A stretch of DNA of 64,000 nucleotides from Hypomesus transpacificus (lineage: Eukaryota; Chordata; Actinopteri; Osmeriformes; Osmeridae): contig NC_061074.1 of NCBI RefSeq assembly GCF_021917145.1, positions 14,043,609 to 14,107,608 of the forward strand. Direction: 5' to 3'. The translations under genes and the position numbers were made by a program. The notes beneath the pieces are model-generated. The model did no database searches and was not told the origin of the DNA. It saw nothing but the letters and a program-made list of their open reading frames with translations. This document shows, piece after piece, positions 1 to 10,849 of the stretch (position 1 is its first letter; the number at the start of each line of letters is the position of its first letter).

Positions 1-79
1 GGGTGTCTGCACTGTGTGTGCTCCAGGTGTGTGTGTGTGTGTGTGTCATTGACATCTCATTATGTTTGTGTGTGTTCAG

Positions 80-3000
80 GTCTAAGAGGAGCACCAGGAT
101 ACTCCTTAGAGCAGGCTCATCACCTGCCAATCGAGATGGACCCTCTGATTGGTGAGTACAGACGGATCAGTCGAAGCTAGCCTATAGCACGACTTACACA
201 ACTGATGGAGTCATGATGTGGAAGTGTACTCTTAATAGTAGTCTAAATGGACAGCCAGACTAACATTGAGAATTAGATACAATTAGTAGGTTGATGACTA
301 TGCTGTGTACAGCCAGCAACTCTGGGACAAACAAGCGCCAGATCACCGACCTGGTCGATCAGAGCATCCAGATCAACACACACTGCTTCGTGGTTACTGC
401 CGACAACCGCTACGTCCTAGTCTGTGGCTTTTGGGACAAGAGCTTCAGAGTGTATTCCACTGACACTGGTATGTTACAGCACATTTACAGCAGCCTGTTC
501 TACAGCACCCTCACACCACATCATCTAATTGTCTAAGATGTGTAGCCTAGACCAGAAATGTGCTTATTTAGATTTTAGTTGAAGGTAATCAGCAGTGGTC
601 TGGAGACATATCGGTGTGTTTCTGCCTCTCTCGAATGACCCCACAGGCAAGCTGACCCAGATAGTGTTTGGGCACTGGGACGTGGTGACGTGCCTGGCCC
701 GGTCCGAGTCCTACATCGGGGGAGACTGCTACATTGTGTCGGGCTCCAGAGACGCCACGCTGCTGCTCTGGTACTGGAGCGGCCGGCACCACATCATAGG
801 AGACAACCCCAACAACAGTGAGTGACAGTACAGCACACACACACGTACAGGCACACACACACACCCCTGCATGCGTGACCAAGCAAGACATAATACTGAC
901 CTATTAAGTCTTTCTTTCAAGTGGAGGACTTCAAAAGTCTTTTCATTCTACATAGCTAACGCCAGTGTGTGATATTTTTTTGCTCCTCTCATTTAGGCCC
1001 TCATTCTTACTAATTATCTGTCTTCAAAAGTATTCATCAGGGTGTGTAGAGCAGCAATCAGAGTTAATGGAGGCTTCATGTGAGCTAAAAAAAAGGGAAA
1101 AAGAAAGAAAATATGTTGTTGAAAAGATTTCTTGTTACACAGCCATGCCATTTTAGGGGGGGGGGGGCATGTGTTGGATGCTTGAGTGTTTCCACTGATT
1201 TAGTGACACTGGGTGTGAGTATTTTATAATTAACTGTATTGAGGCTCAGTCAGTTAATTAAGAATTTCAGCTTGGTTGCCTCCAATTAGCAGGGGGCAGA
1301 AGTGCTTGTGGTACTGCAGAAGAAAAACACTTTCTGTGACATGCACCCTGATAGTGTTTCCAACACACTTTCCACAAACCGCAGGGAGGATCTACACTGT
1401 GAAGATCAGCCCATTAAATCAACAGAAACATAGTCTACATGAATGTTCTGTTACCTTTAAATGAGAAAAAATTCACTAAGGGGCTTCTAAAGCCAAAGGC
1501 TGGAGTGAGTTTGAATGAGGGTTGGGGATGGACAGAGGAAGAATCACCCGGCAGAGCACTGTAGATGAGCAACCGACCTTAGAGAGGAGAAGAAATTCTC
1601 TCATAGTACGACCACTGCATAAGCCAAGCTGTGAATGCATTCAACCTAATCAACCTCTTGAAACAGATAACCCTGAAGCCTATTTCAATGCTCATCCTCA
1701 GTCGTAAAATCCTTACAGGGTCTTTTAGGTTAGTCCCTCTGGTGGTTTTGTGCTTATTACAGCTTCCACAATGACGACTGAAGGTTGTGTGAATATGCAG
1801 CAGGCCTCTGGCTGTCTGCCCTGCAGCTCACAGACGTGACCCGCACAAGAAATTGATTTCACCCGCACCCCCAAAAGCGTGCATGTGTCCCAAATGCCTG
1901 AGAATTAAAAAAACTTCCAGCTCAATTGTGCCCCTGTCCTTCAGGACCAGGCCAGCTCACCGGTGTTTTAAACCGGGTAATTTTGTCAGCTGGCTCCTGT
2001 GAGTCCCAGGGGCTGGGGGTGAATGTGGGGGCCTCAGTGCAGCCTGATTGAATCTTTTGTCGGTAGGTGAGCTACACTAGCCCCTGGTTCCCCTGGAGGC
2101 CTCCGCTGACACGTCCTGTCCAGACATCTCCGCAGTGGTGCTGGGACTGACAGGCCTGCTCAGGTCTGGGTCTCTGAGAGACCCACCTGCATCCATCATG
2201 CACTAGGTCACTGACTGGACCAGCCCCCTTCAGCCTGCACGTGAACCAGATAGGGAGTCAAACTCCACACGGGTGTGGGTGGCACCTGTCCACACTAGAA
2301 CATACTTCATCCACTGATTACCAAAGTGGACACAGCAGAAGTCAGGGAACATTGAAATAAATCGATAGTCCCTTTTCCCAAGTTCTGGAAACATCTCTAT
2401 GCTTCTGTGCTCAGCCCTTCAGTATTGCATTGATCCTCTTGCTCCTGTGTCTGTGTCATAGATCCCACGGATTAAGTTCATTAACTTGAATGGTTAATTC
2501 ATTCCTCTCTGCTTGGTATGGGCCAGTTATTTACTTTAGCACAATCAATGTTATCGTCTCTACCTACTTTATAAACTGCAGGCCGCTTGATACGAGGTTT
2601 CCTAAAGGTGTGAGTGACACGCACCCCACCCAAACAGACGGCTCTGTTGTCTTGGTGTTTGTCAGCTGGTGTGTCTACGTCTGGGGTGTGCTCCAGGGGC
2701 CGGGAAGCCCCCCCCCCTCACTAACCTCTCCCCCCACCCATCATCAATCATGTGACACTCTCCTGCCATGGCTGGAGAGCCCGACATTTACATGACAATC
2801 ATTAGAACCCTCACCGCCAGCAGATGTGTGTCACATTGTGTGTGCTTCTTGCCTCTCAGTAAAGCCTGTGTGGTCGTTTGAAACATAGATATCCAGATCA
2901 GAAGATGTCTCCCATGTGTCTGTCAATGAGTTGAAACCAGTGAAATACTTTAATATGTCACCGTCGGTGACATATTAATGTGCCTTGTGTTGCAGGTGAC

Positions 3001-5486
3001 TACCCGGCACCGCGCGCTGTGCTAACAGGCCATGACCACCAGGTGGTGTGTGTGTCAGTATGTGCTGAACTGGGCCTGGTCATCAGTGGAGCGAAAGGTC
3101 AGTGATGTCAATAAACGTTATATACATGCCTCGATAATCCAGAGAGGAATGCTATGTGATGTTCTCAAAATATATATTTATAATGCTATAGCCTTAGATT
3201 CAGTGAGTGTGTTTAGAGATATGACATGAACTCAAGTGTGTGTTGTATGGGCAGAGGGTCCGTGTCTGGTCCACACCATCACAGGGGACCTGCTACGAGC
3301 CTTAGATGGCCCAGAGTCCTGCTTGTGTCCTCGCCTCATTTCTGTGTCCAGCGAGGGCCACTGCGTCATCTGCTATGAGAGAGGACGCTTCTGCAACTTC
3401 AGCATCAACGGGAAACTGCTGGCCCAGATGGAGGTCAACGACTCTATCAGGGTCAGATACAAACATCTACCTAGACCTACACTAACCAAAACAAACCTAA
3501 ACAGACCACAAACCTATAAAGACTACAAGGCAACACAGACCTACATTAACCAACACTAACCTACACAAACCAACACCAACCTACACTAACACAGACCTGC
3601 ACTAACCTACACACAGCTACACTGACCTACTTTGGCCAGTACATGTTTCAACTCAACATACTGTTCAGTTTGCTTGTGTTCTGATGTTTTCCTGTGGGGT
3701 GTAGGCCATCCTGCTGAGCAGTGACGGACAGACCCTGGTGACAGGTGGGGACAACGGTGTGGTGGAGGTGTGGCAGGCCTGTGACTTACAGCAGCTCTAC
3801 ATCTACCCAGGCTGTGACGCTGGCATCCGTGCCATGGACCTGTCACATGACCAAAGGTCAGCCAATAGGAAAACGCATGACAAGAATGATTTTGTTCTCA
3901 GACAATGAATGGAACTGTCCAGAAGCAGTACAATATCTATGGGTAGAGTGTGTGTAGGTTGTGTCTGGACAATAGAGGTAGTACAGTGTAGGTTGTGTCT
4001 GGAAGACATGACAGTATTAGACTGGTATTGTATCAGTGATGGCAAAAGTACATACATCCTTCACTCATCCATACTAAAGTAAAAACTAGGCATTACTACT
4101 ACCTATTTTAGAGTTTTGTAAAAAAAACAAGTTGTCCGAAAAATAGTGAAGTACTGATACCAGAAAAGTCTACTTAAGAACAATAACTATGTTTTTCCTT
4201 CCCATCCTGCAGCAGTGTAACAACAGTGTAACAACAGTGTAACAACAGTGTAACAAGAGTGTAATAACAGTGTAACAACACTGTAGTAACAGTGTAACAA
4301 CAGTGTAAAAACAACATAATAACAATGTAATGACAGTGTAGCCAGGAAATGAAAAAAAGGCAAGCAATGACAAGAAATTATATTGATCATGCCACCAAGA
4401 ACATATTAAAACAAAAGTAATGAGCCTGTTTTGAAATGTAAGAAATTGAAAGTACAAATATCTGTGTAGAAAATGTAAAGAGTAAAGAGTAAAAAGTTGT
4501 CAGAAAAATACATGATGTAAAGTACTGATACCAGAAAAATGTAGAAAAATAATTAGGATTTCCGATATCCGATAACGAAGTACAAATACTCCCCATCTCT
4601 GTATAGTGTCAAGGGTTTGTAGGTTGTGTTGCAGAGCCCAGTGCAGTCTTTGTGTTCATGGTTGTCTGTGCACATTTGGGCAAATGGATCATTCAGCAAG
4701 AGTTTTTTTCCTTTAAATAGAATCTGTGGTTGCCATAGAGACACCAGTATTGCAGTGGAAGGTTCCATGAGCATGATTCGAGCCTCGGAGCCATACATAA
4801 CAATGGCACACACGCTTAACCAATGACACACATACTCACACGCAGTAATGCAGCATAGTCCAAATGTGTCCTCTGAAATATAACCCCCCCCCCACTAGAA
4901 CCAGCAACATGATTGAGATGTTTCATGTTCCATAGGGGCTGTGGGGTTGAATCATAGCAGGTTTAAGTGCTGCAATACTTCACACCCACAGATCCTCTGC
5001 CACTTGACCCTGACATTTGTACCAGCCCCAGCTCCATCTCAGCCCCAGCCCCAGCCCCATGTTCTTAACTTGCTGGTTGTCCTCATGGTTGCTGTGCTCT
5101 AGGTTTCATTGTGACTGAAGGAGCCTGGGGGTGCAGTAGTATATATAGGGTGACACAGTGAGATCAGCTGCTTCTCTACTTACCAGGGGTCCCCTGACAC
5201 ATGCTACAACCCCTGACACATGCTACAATTTAACTCCATCCACAATTTCTGTTCTGCAAATAACATGTTAGTGGCAAGGCAACTGTCATTTTGTGATCTT
5301 CTTTTTTACAAACATACATATTCAAGTGTATGTATGTGTCTTAGTATTGTTGTAGTATGTGTTATTTAGAATTTTGTGCATTTATCCGTCTCTAGGACTC
5401 TGATAACAGGTATGGCATCTGGCAGCATCGTGGCGTTCAACATCGACTTCAACCGCTGGCACTACGAACACCAGAACAGGTACTGA
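80..5486 (+). CDS. NBEA: Neurobeachin, C-terminal WD40 part (partial, last seven exons)
   Basis: Seen: exons at 80-151, 313-468, 647-817, 2996-3097, 3255-3451, 3705-3856 and 5396-5486, each bounded by AG and GT with matching phases; the stop is TGA at 5484-5486. The joined peptide starts [20 protein letters not shown], contains WD-type blades ([45 protein letters not shown]) and ends [10 protein letters not shown]. Known: this is the near-invariant end of neurobeachin, a very large BEACH-WD40 scaffold that binds PKA RII and acts in Golgi-to-synapse membrane traffic. LRBA is the only close alternative; the C-terminus and the DCLK1 neighbour favour NBEA. The gene begins upstream of the window. 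Introns 818-2995 and 3857-5395 hold no exon I recognise; the second contains an 11-bp minisatellite and a dispersed repeat. Confidence 0.95.
2951..2977. repeat. Perfect 13-bp inverted repeat just upstream of an NBEA acceptor
   Basis: The arms 2951-2963 and 2965-2977 are perfect reverse complements around a single T. The structure ends 18 nt before the NBEA exon that starts at 2996, so it lies where the branch point or polypyrimidine tract should be. It could fold as a hairpin in the pre-mRNA. No effect on splicing can be shown from sequence alone. Confidence 0.8.
4034..4610. repeat. Dispersed teleost repeat copy in the last NBEA intron
   Basis: The stretch shares blocks such as AGTAAAAAGTT.TCAGAAAAATA and GTACAAATATCTGTGTA with the reverse complement of 13121-13490 in a DCLK1 intron, so at least two copies of one family lie in the window in opposite orientation. 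The left part is interrupted by the 11-bp minisatellite at 4213-4341. No coding capacity is visible. Confidence 0.6.
4213..4341. repeat. 11-bp minisatellite (consensus CAGTGTAACAA)
   Basis: About twelve tandem copies of CAGTGTAACAA with single-base variants (GAGTGTAATAA, CACTGTAGTAA, CAATGTAATGA). The reverse strand gives a long but meaningless leucine/tyrosine-rich frame. It is embedded in the dispersed repeat at 4034-4610. Confidence 0.85.
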
Positions 5487-5520
5487 AAGCTGGTTCTACG
5501 AGCATCAGAACAAGTACTAA
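5454..5520 (+). repeat. 34-bp tandem duplication across the NBEA stop codon
   Basis: The last codons and stop of NBEA (5454-5486) are followed at once by a second copy (5488-5520), with a period of 34 bp and 26 of 33 positions matching. The copy reads SWFYEHQNKY then TAA, but in a different frame from the NBEA CDS, so simple readthrough would not use it. Confidence 0.75.
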
Positions 5521-7317
5521 GGTTGAGCCGGTTGGGAGCCAGCAGAACCCAGGGATACAACGCTGGTCTGACAGGACACAGACACCTGGTTAAGCTGGAG
5601 AGGAGGTGGTGGGAGGATGAAGACAGTGGAAAGATACAAAGAAAATAGATGAGTCATGTGACTGGTTGGAGCGTCTAGACTGCTATTGCTGGGCAGTAGC
5701 CTGACTTGTTGGTTTTCCTTTCCTGTATGTGATGTATTAGCACCAGCTGATGCACATGACCATAGGTTTGTCAAGCAGGTGGATGCTTTTCTCTCTCTAG
5801 GAGAGACTTGACTCCACTTCCTGTATCATAACACCTGGATGGAAACAGAGTTCCACTTCCGGTATTATAATGCATGAATGGAAATGACATAAGATGACAG
5901 GAGGAGAGAGTTCAGTATCCATTCAGAAAAAAAAGTAAAATAAAAGTAATATTTTATTCAAACCTATGTCCTATTTTCATCTCTGTAAAATACAAATAAA
6001 GTAAACTGTCATTTACTAACATTTATACAACATTTGTATGCAAGATACACATCTTGGGACTCTTTTCTACAGAAGGAAAGATGTGCATATGAGGACAATA
6101 TTGTTTATTTTCTTTCCAAATTGCTCAAATTGACAAAAAATTATATATACCACTGTAAAACATATTTTGTGAGAACATGTCTAAAAGTATGTGTCTCTGA
6201 TTTTGTTGGTAAGTGACTCATCAGCCACCATGTATACAGTGGTCCAACGTATTATGTGTCAAAAAAAGACTACGTTAATTTCATGATGTTTCAGTGTCTG
6301 TAAGGACTTTTTCAGTCCGTGTGTGAAATATGTTCACTGTGAATTATTTGTTTCACCATTTTCACCCATTAAACCATAGACTTTGTAAGATTTTCAAATA
6401 ACTTGTGAAAGGTTGATACATATTTTGCTTTCAATTCATTGATTTCTTTTAATTGTATGATCACATTCTTGTTTAAATCATTTTAACAACAGATCCAGAT
6501 TATATGAACTGAAAATGCATTTGTTTGTACTTCACAGAAGGCTCTGTTAGAACCATGCACCAGAAACTTCATTAAATATCATGTGACCTAACAATATCAG
6601 TTCATATACCCAGTTTTAGAACTAAATACTATATACATCAGTTTGTATCTGGAGTAGCCTATGGACTCGTGAGACCAATGTAACACTAAATCTACCCAAT
6701 GGTAAGAACAAGCTATATCATGAGTTTTGTAAGGCTTAACCCTTAAGATGAACAGGTTACACTGTAGGAATACTGACCTCTTGCGGATACAGGAAATATT
6801 ACAGTAGGATTTGTTCAAAAGTAGAGAAAAAGGCAAATAGTATAAATAATTAAAAAAAGAAAATATGCAACCATTTCTGGACTACATGTTCATGTCTTGG
6901 TGGGTTGGTATAGCTGTATCTGGGGACATAGCTGTGGGGCCATAACTGCAATCAAGGAACTACAGCATTAAGCCTACTATATAGGTGGACTGTTCATCTT
7001 TTTGCAAACTAATGTGCAATATGAGATTTGAGATAAGGTTATTTTAGAGTCTGACAGAAATAATTTTCCTAACGATTTAAGTGGACATTTGGCGACACAT
7101 TTTAATAATTTGTAATATATTTTGTTGACAAATACTTCTGTATGATTTTATAAGTTAACAATTGACTCTTCATTTGTTTTGCATATACAGTAATGCAATT
7201 GAAGATGATTTACTTTGAGCCATTTGTTTGGAGCTTATAAACATTAACTTATGCCAATATATAAACTTGATAAATGTAAAATAAAATAATTTTTCTTTTT
7301 CTTGTATTTATAATAAA
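5487..7317 (+). other. NBEA: Probable NBEA 3' UTR ending at AATAAA
   Basis: AT-rich sequence after the stop with no convincing ORF. Candidate polyadenylation hexamers AATAAA occur near 5994 and at 7312-7317, the latter just before the sequence becomes repeat-like. The extent is inferred; long AU-rich 3' UTRs are usual for neuronal genes. Confidence 0.45.
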
Positions 7318-7695
7318 ATGATGGAAGCTGGCTACCTTTTGGATGCTCTTCTTTAGTCCTGCATCCTGAATATTATATTAGTTTACACTGCCATCTACTG
7401 ACTGTTTTGTTCAAGCAGTGAAAACTCTGACTTAAATTACAAGACTCATGAATTACTAGACATTATATTTGACTGCTATAACTGTGGTAATTTTACATGA
7501 TTGAATAACAAAAGTGCTAGCATTCAGTCATTGATTAACAATGTGAACTTGAAATATACAGTATATACTGTAGGACATAGGATAATTGCACATAGTTCAT
7601 GTCTTATAGTAATAACATTGTTCACCGCAGATGTTTCCCTGTAGGACATGAGTCAAATTGTGCAGCAGACAATCATTTTTTGTCAAATCATTTGA

Positions 7696-8971
7696 CAGGG
7701 TTCCCGTGGGGTCTTAAAAAGTCAAAAATTCTGAGCTGACTTTAAAACTGCCAGATTTTCATCTGAGGTCTTAAATTTCATTTAGACAGGTCTAAAAGTT
7801 TTAAAAGACAAGTTGTTGTGTGTTTATTGAGTTGTGGATTGTGTTTGACATGCTGTATTGGACAGTTATTTGAAGTGTGAAGGGTAAAGAATGGAGAGGC
7901 AGGAAGACAGATACAGAAAAGGGTGAAGGGTGGATTTGAACTCCGACTGTTGCGTTACTGCCCCAGCTTTCAGAGCATGCACACTAACCCAGAGCGTTAA
8001 CAGGGGAGCCCTGCTTTCTTCTGGTTTTCTGACACCCCAACTCTGCAGGTTGTTACAACTAGATAGTTAAATGTCAAATTTAAATGTTGAATGGACATTG
8101 TTATGTTCCCTGATAGCTCAGTGGTTAAGGATGTGGGCTACCGTGTGAGGGGTCTTGTGTTCAAATCTGACAGAAGGATCTTCTTACAGCTCAATTTTTG
8201 CTCTTCGACTTATAAATAAAACTGATAAAAGTTCAATTTATTTTTAGACTCTTGGTTGAGCCTTTCCTGGTGGGACAGTTGGGTACCTGGAAAGACAGTT
8301 GGGAGAGGAGATCTGGACAGTTGGGGAGTGCGCTGCGGTTACAAGAATCTGGGCCCACGGATGTGTTTGGCACTACGCTTTTTGCTGGATTTGCCCAGGT
8401 CGTTGTGGATTAAGCCCTTGTTGTCCCCCTTTTAGGGTCAGCCCAGGAGCAGGGCTGGTGTGAGTCTTTGCTCTTTGCTACGCTGCCCTCAGAACATTGG
8501 TTCGGTGTGTTGTAGTTCTTTCTGAGGGATACTGGTGTTGGTACGTACGAGGTGATAAAAGTACAAATCCCGTGATAAATGCCCGCGAAATACGTCTGCG
8601 TCTCCTCAGAGTTTGTTAAAGTTCGGTTGCGTGTGGAAAATGGGAAAGTATACTTTCAACGAAACATGGCTAGATTACAGCGATTTTCACTGTTGGTCAC
8701 AAGCGGTACCCAGCTTCAGGTACGAGGCTTGCTGCAAACTTTGCCCCCCAAAAATAGTACATTAGGTTACGGAAATGATCGCTTTATCTGTAAATTAAAT
8801 TAATGCTTTTTCAATGACTGAATTCATTAAAATAAAAATACTTTCAGAATTTCTTTGATTTAAATATTTTTTTGTTCATGCATCGTGTAGGTCTTAAATT
8901 TCTATCTTTATGGTCTTAAAATGTATTCAAAAGGTCTTAAATTTGACTGACTGAAACCTGCAGGAACCCTG
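7696..8971. mobile_element. Non-autonomous hAT-like element with CAGGGTTCC ends
   Basis: The left end reads CAGGGTTCCCGTGGGGTC and the right end CAGGAACCCTG, forming a short terminal inverted repeat. Inside each end lie related AGGTCTTAAA motifs (7714, 7767, 8890, 8933). No transposase frame is present. The interior holds two tRNA-like segments: one at about 7925-8015 on the minus strand (box-B-like GAGTTCAAATCC) and one at about 8105-8180 on the plus strand (TAGCTCAGTGGTTAAGG plus GTGTTCAAATC). I could not find a clear 8-bp target duplication, so the hAT assignment is tentative. Confidence 0.5.
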
Positions 8972-10664
8972 TTTTGGTTAAAAAGAAATAAAAGTTCTGC
9001 CAGCAAACGTCACACAGCATAATAATGATATGCTTTACTTGTGCTTATTTGGGACACACCTCAAACTGTAAACTTACTGTACCATAATTACAAAGGTCAG
9101 GACTTATCTGCCTGTGACCACTGTAAGAAGGGACCTGTTGAGTGATGAGGTATCTTTAAAATACATATTTGCAGCTTACTTTGGCTGTAGTAAGTAAAAA
9201 GGAAAAGTACTTAAACTGCAATAATAATGAATACATGAACACCATAAAACAGGGGTGACAGTTATATACAGCTGTAGTAGGACTGTAGAGGACCATAGCA
9301 AACAGTATAGTACACATGCAGGTTATATTACGACATTCAAACCTTCGGATAGATTGGACAAAATTCATTTTTGATTAGTAGATGTATGACCAATAAAGCA
9401 GCTTTTTAGAAGACATGACTGGACTATAAAGGTCAGGGACGTTTGTCAATCATCTCAAATAACTAGAGAGTTGAAGTACTGGAAGCACGCTGGAACTTCT
9501 CAATTGTTCCCTTATAACAACAATGGGTCGGCCAGGCAAAAAACACTCATATTCATTTGCCATGTTCAGCAATAAATATAAATCAATAAAGTTTAGTACA
9601 ATCAATCACAACCTAGCTGCTAATAAATAAACCAACATTCATCTGTGTATTACTGCTACCAACCATAATGGCCAATTCAGAACACAAAAGCACCCATGTG
9701 CTATTACTTCAGATCAGAGACCTATTCCATCAGATATAATACATATATTTAAACTGCAATCCAGTGACCAGTAATTACTGTATACATTCTTAATGTAGAG
9801 TTTGTTGATGATTAACAGTTCTGTTCTGTGTCTACTGTATGTTCTGCTTCCAATGGCATGCCAGTTTGTCAGTGTGCTTTCTGGACATCACACCTAATTG
9901 CACTTAACCCACATGTGCCTGGGCAGCTATGTGTAGCTGCACCACCACTAAAGACATTCAACTGAACCACTACCAACTGTTCAAAACAAGGAGTACAGTT
10001 TCCTCCATTCAGGACATATTTAGCAAACGTGTATTATATCATTGGTACAGCAGTCAAATACTGACATAGTATAGCAGCATGTCTGGGTAGCATAAGGATG
10101 CCTCTGTTAACTGTGTAGGGTGTCTACACAAGTACCAGTAAAGGACAAAAGCACATTCAAACCATACTAAAATATTTGAATTACCCTGGTGTTGTTAATT
10201 GTGCTGTGAGTTAGTTAAAATGTTGGTAGGACTAAATACTTACATTCACATGAAAATACAAAAATTGCTCATTTGCTTTTGCTGAGTTTCTGAAGTACCA
10301 CCAAGTAACCTGGAAGATTTTTGATCTGCACATGCCGCTTGAATTGCACTCTTCCAAGATATTGTTTTCAATCATTTTTTAAATTCTGCATCAACTCCTG
10401 TGGTTTTAGAAGTCTCTACCATGTATACACCACAGAGGGCGTCAGTGAGCTAAAACCCTGTACAGAAATAAGGCTTTGCAATGGCTGGGTTGTCACTTCA
10501 AAAGAGCTTGTCACAGAACCCATAACAAAGTCTGAAGACTAAGGATAACTGTGAGTAAATAAGTAATGTGGGGGTCCTGAAAGAATACTTGGACCATAGG
10601 AATGTGCTGTAATACCTTCATTGTTGTGCTTAAAAACACATTGTTTCTCTTCTAGCTTCAACAT
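8972..10664. other. Space between NBEA and DCLK1, probably including DCLK1 3' UTR
   Basis: AT-rich sequence with no recognisable exon on either strand. NBEA and DCLK1 converge here, so part is likely DCLK1 3' UTR read on the minus strand, but I cannot fix its end. Short ORFs in this stretch have no family features. Confidence 0.4.
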
Positions 10665-10849
10665 TGTGGTGGGCTGGAAGGAGGAGGATGAAGGGCTGGG
10701 AAAGGGTGGGTGAGAAGCTAGAAGAGGGTGGATGGGAAGCGAAAAGGGGGATGGAAGGAGAATAGAAGGGAGAAGAAGGGAGGATAGAAGGGGGAGGTTG
10801 ATGGACTAGGGAGAGGTTGGTGGGCTAGAAGGGGGAGGTTGGTGAGCGA
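10665..10849. repeat. Homopurine tract and about 20-bp minisatellite at the DCLK1 stop codon
   Basis: The plus strand is almost pure A/G from 10665; the minus strand is therefore a long pyrimidine tract just 3' of DCLK1. Near the stop, three related units of about 19-22 bp (CACCAACCTCCCCCTTCTAG on the minus strand) follow one another. The first encodes the final SPTSPF-stop and the next two lie in the 3' UTR. Confidence 0.7.

Noticed and set aside
4170..4457. Minus-strand ORF with repeated LLLHCCYTV
   Set aside because: It is only the reverse translation of the 11-bp minisatellite.
80..5486. LRBA as the identity of the first gene
   Set aside because: The C-terminal residues match neurobeachin as I recall it, and the DCLK1-SOHLH2-SPART neighbours are those of NBEA; LRBA sits beside DCLK2.
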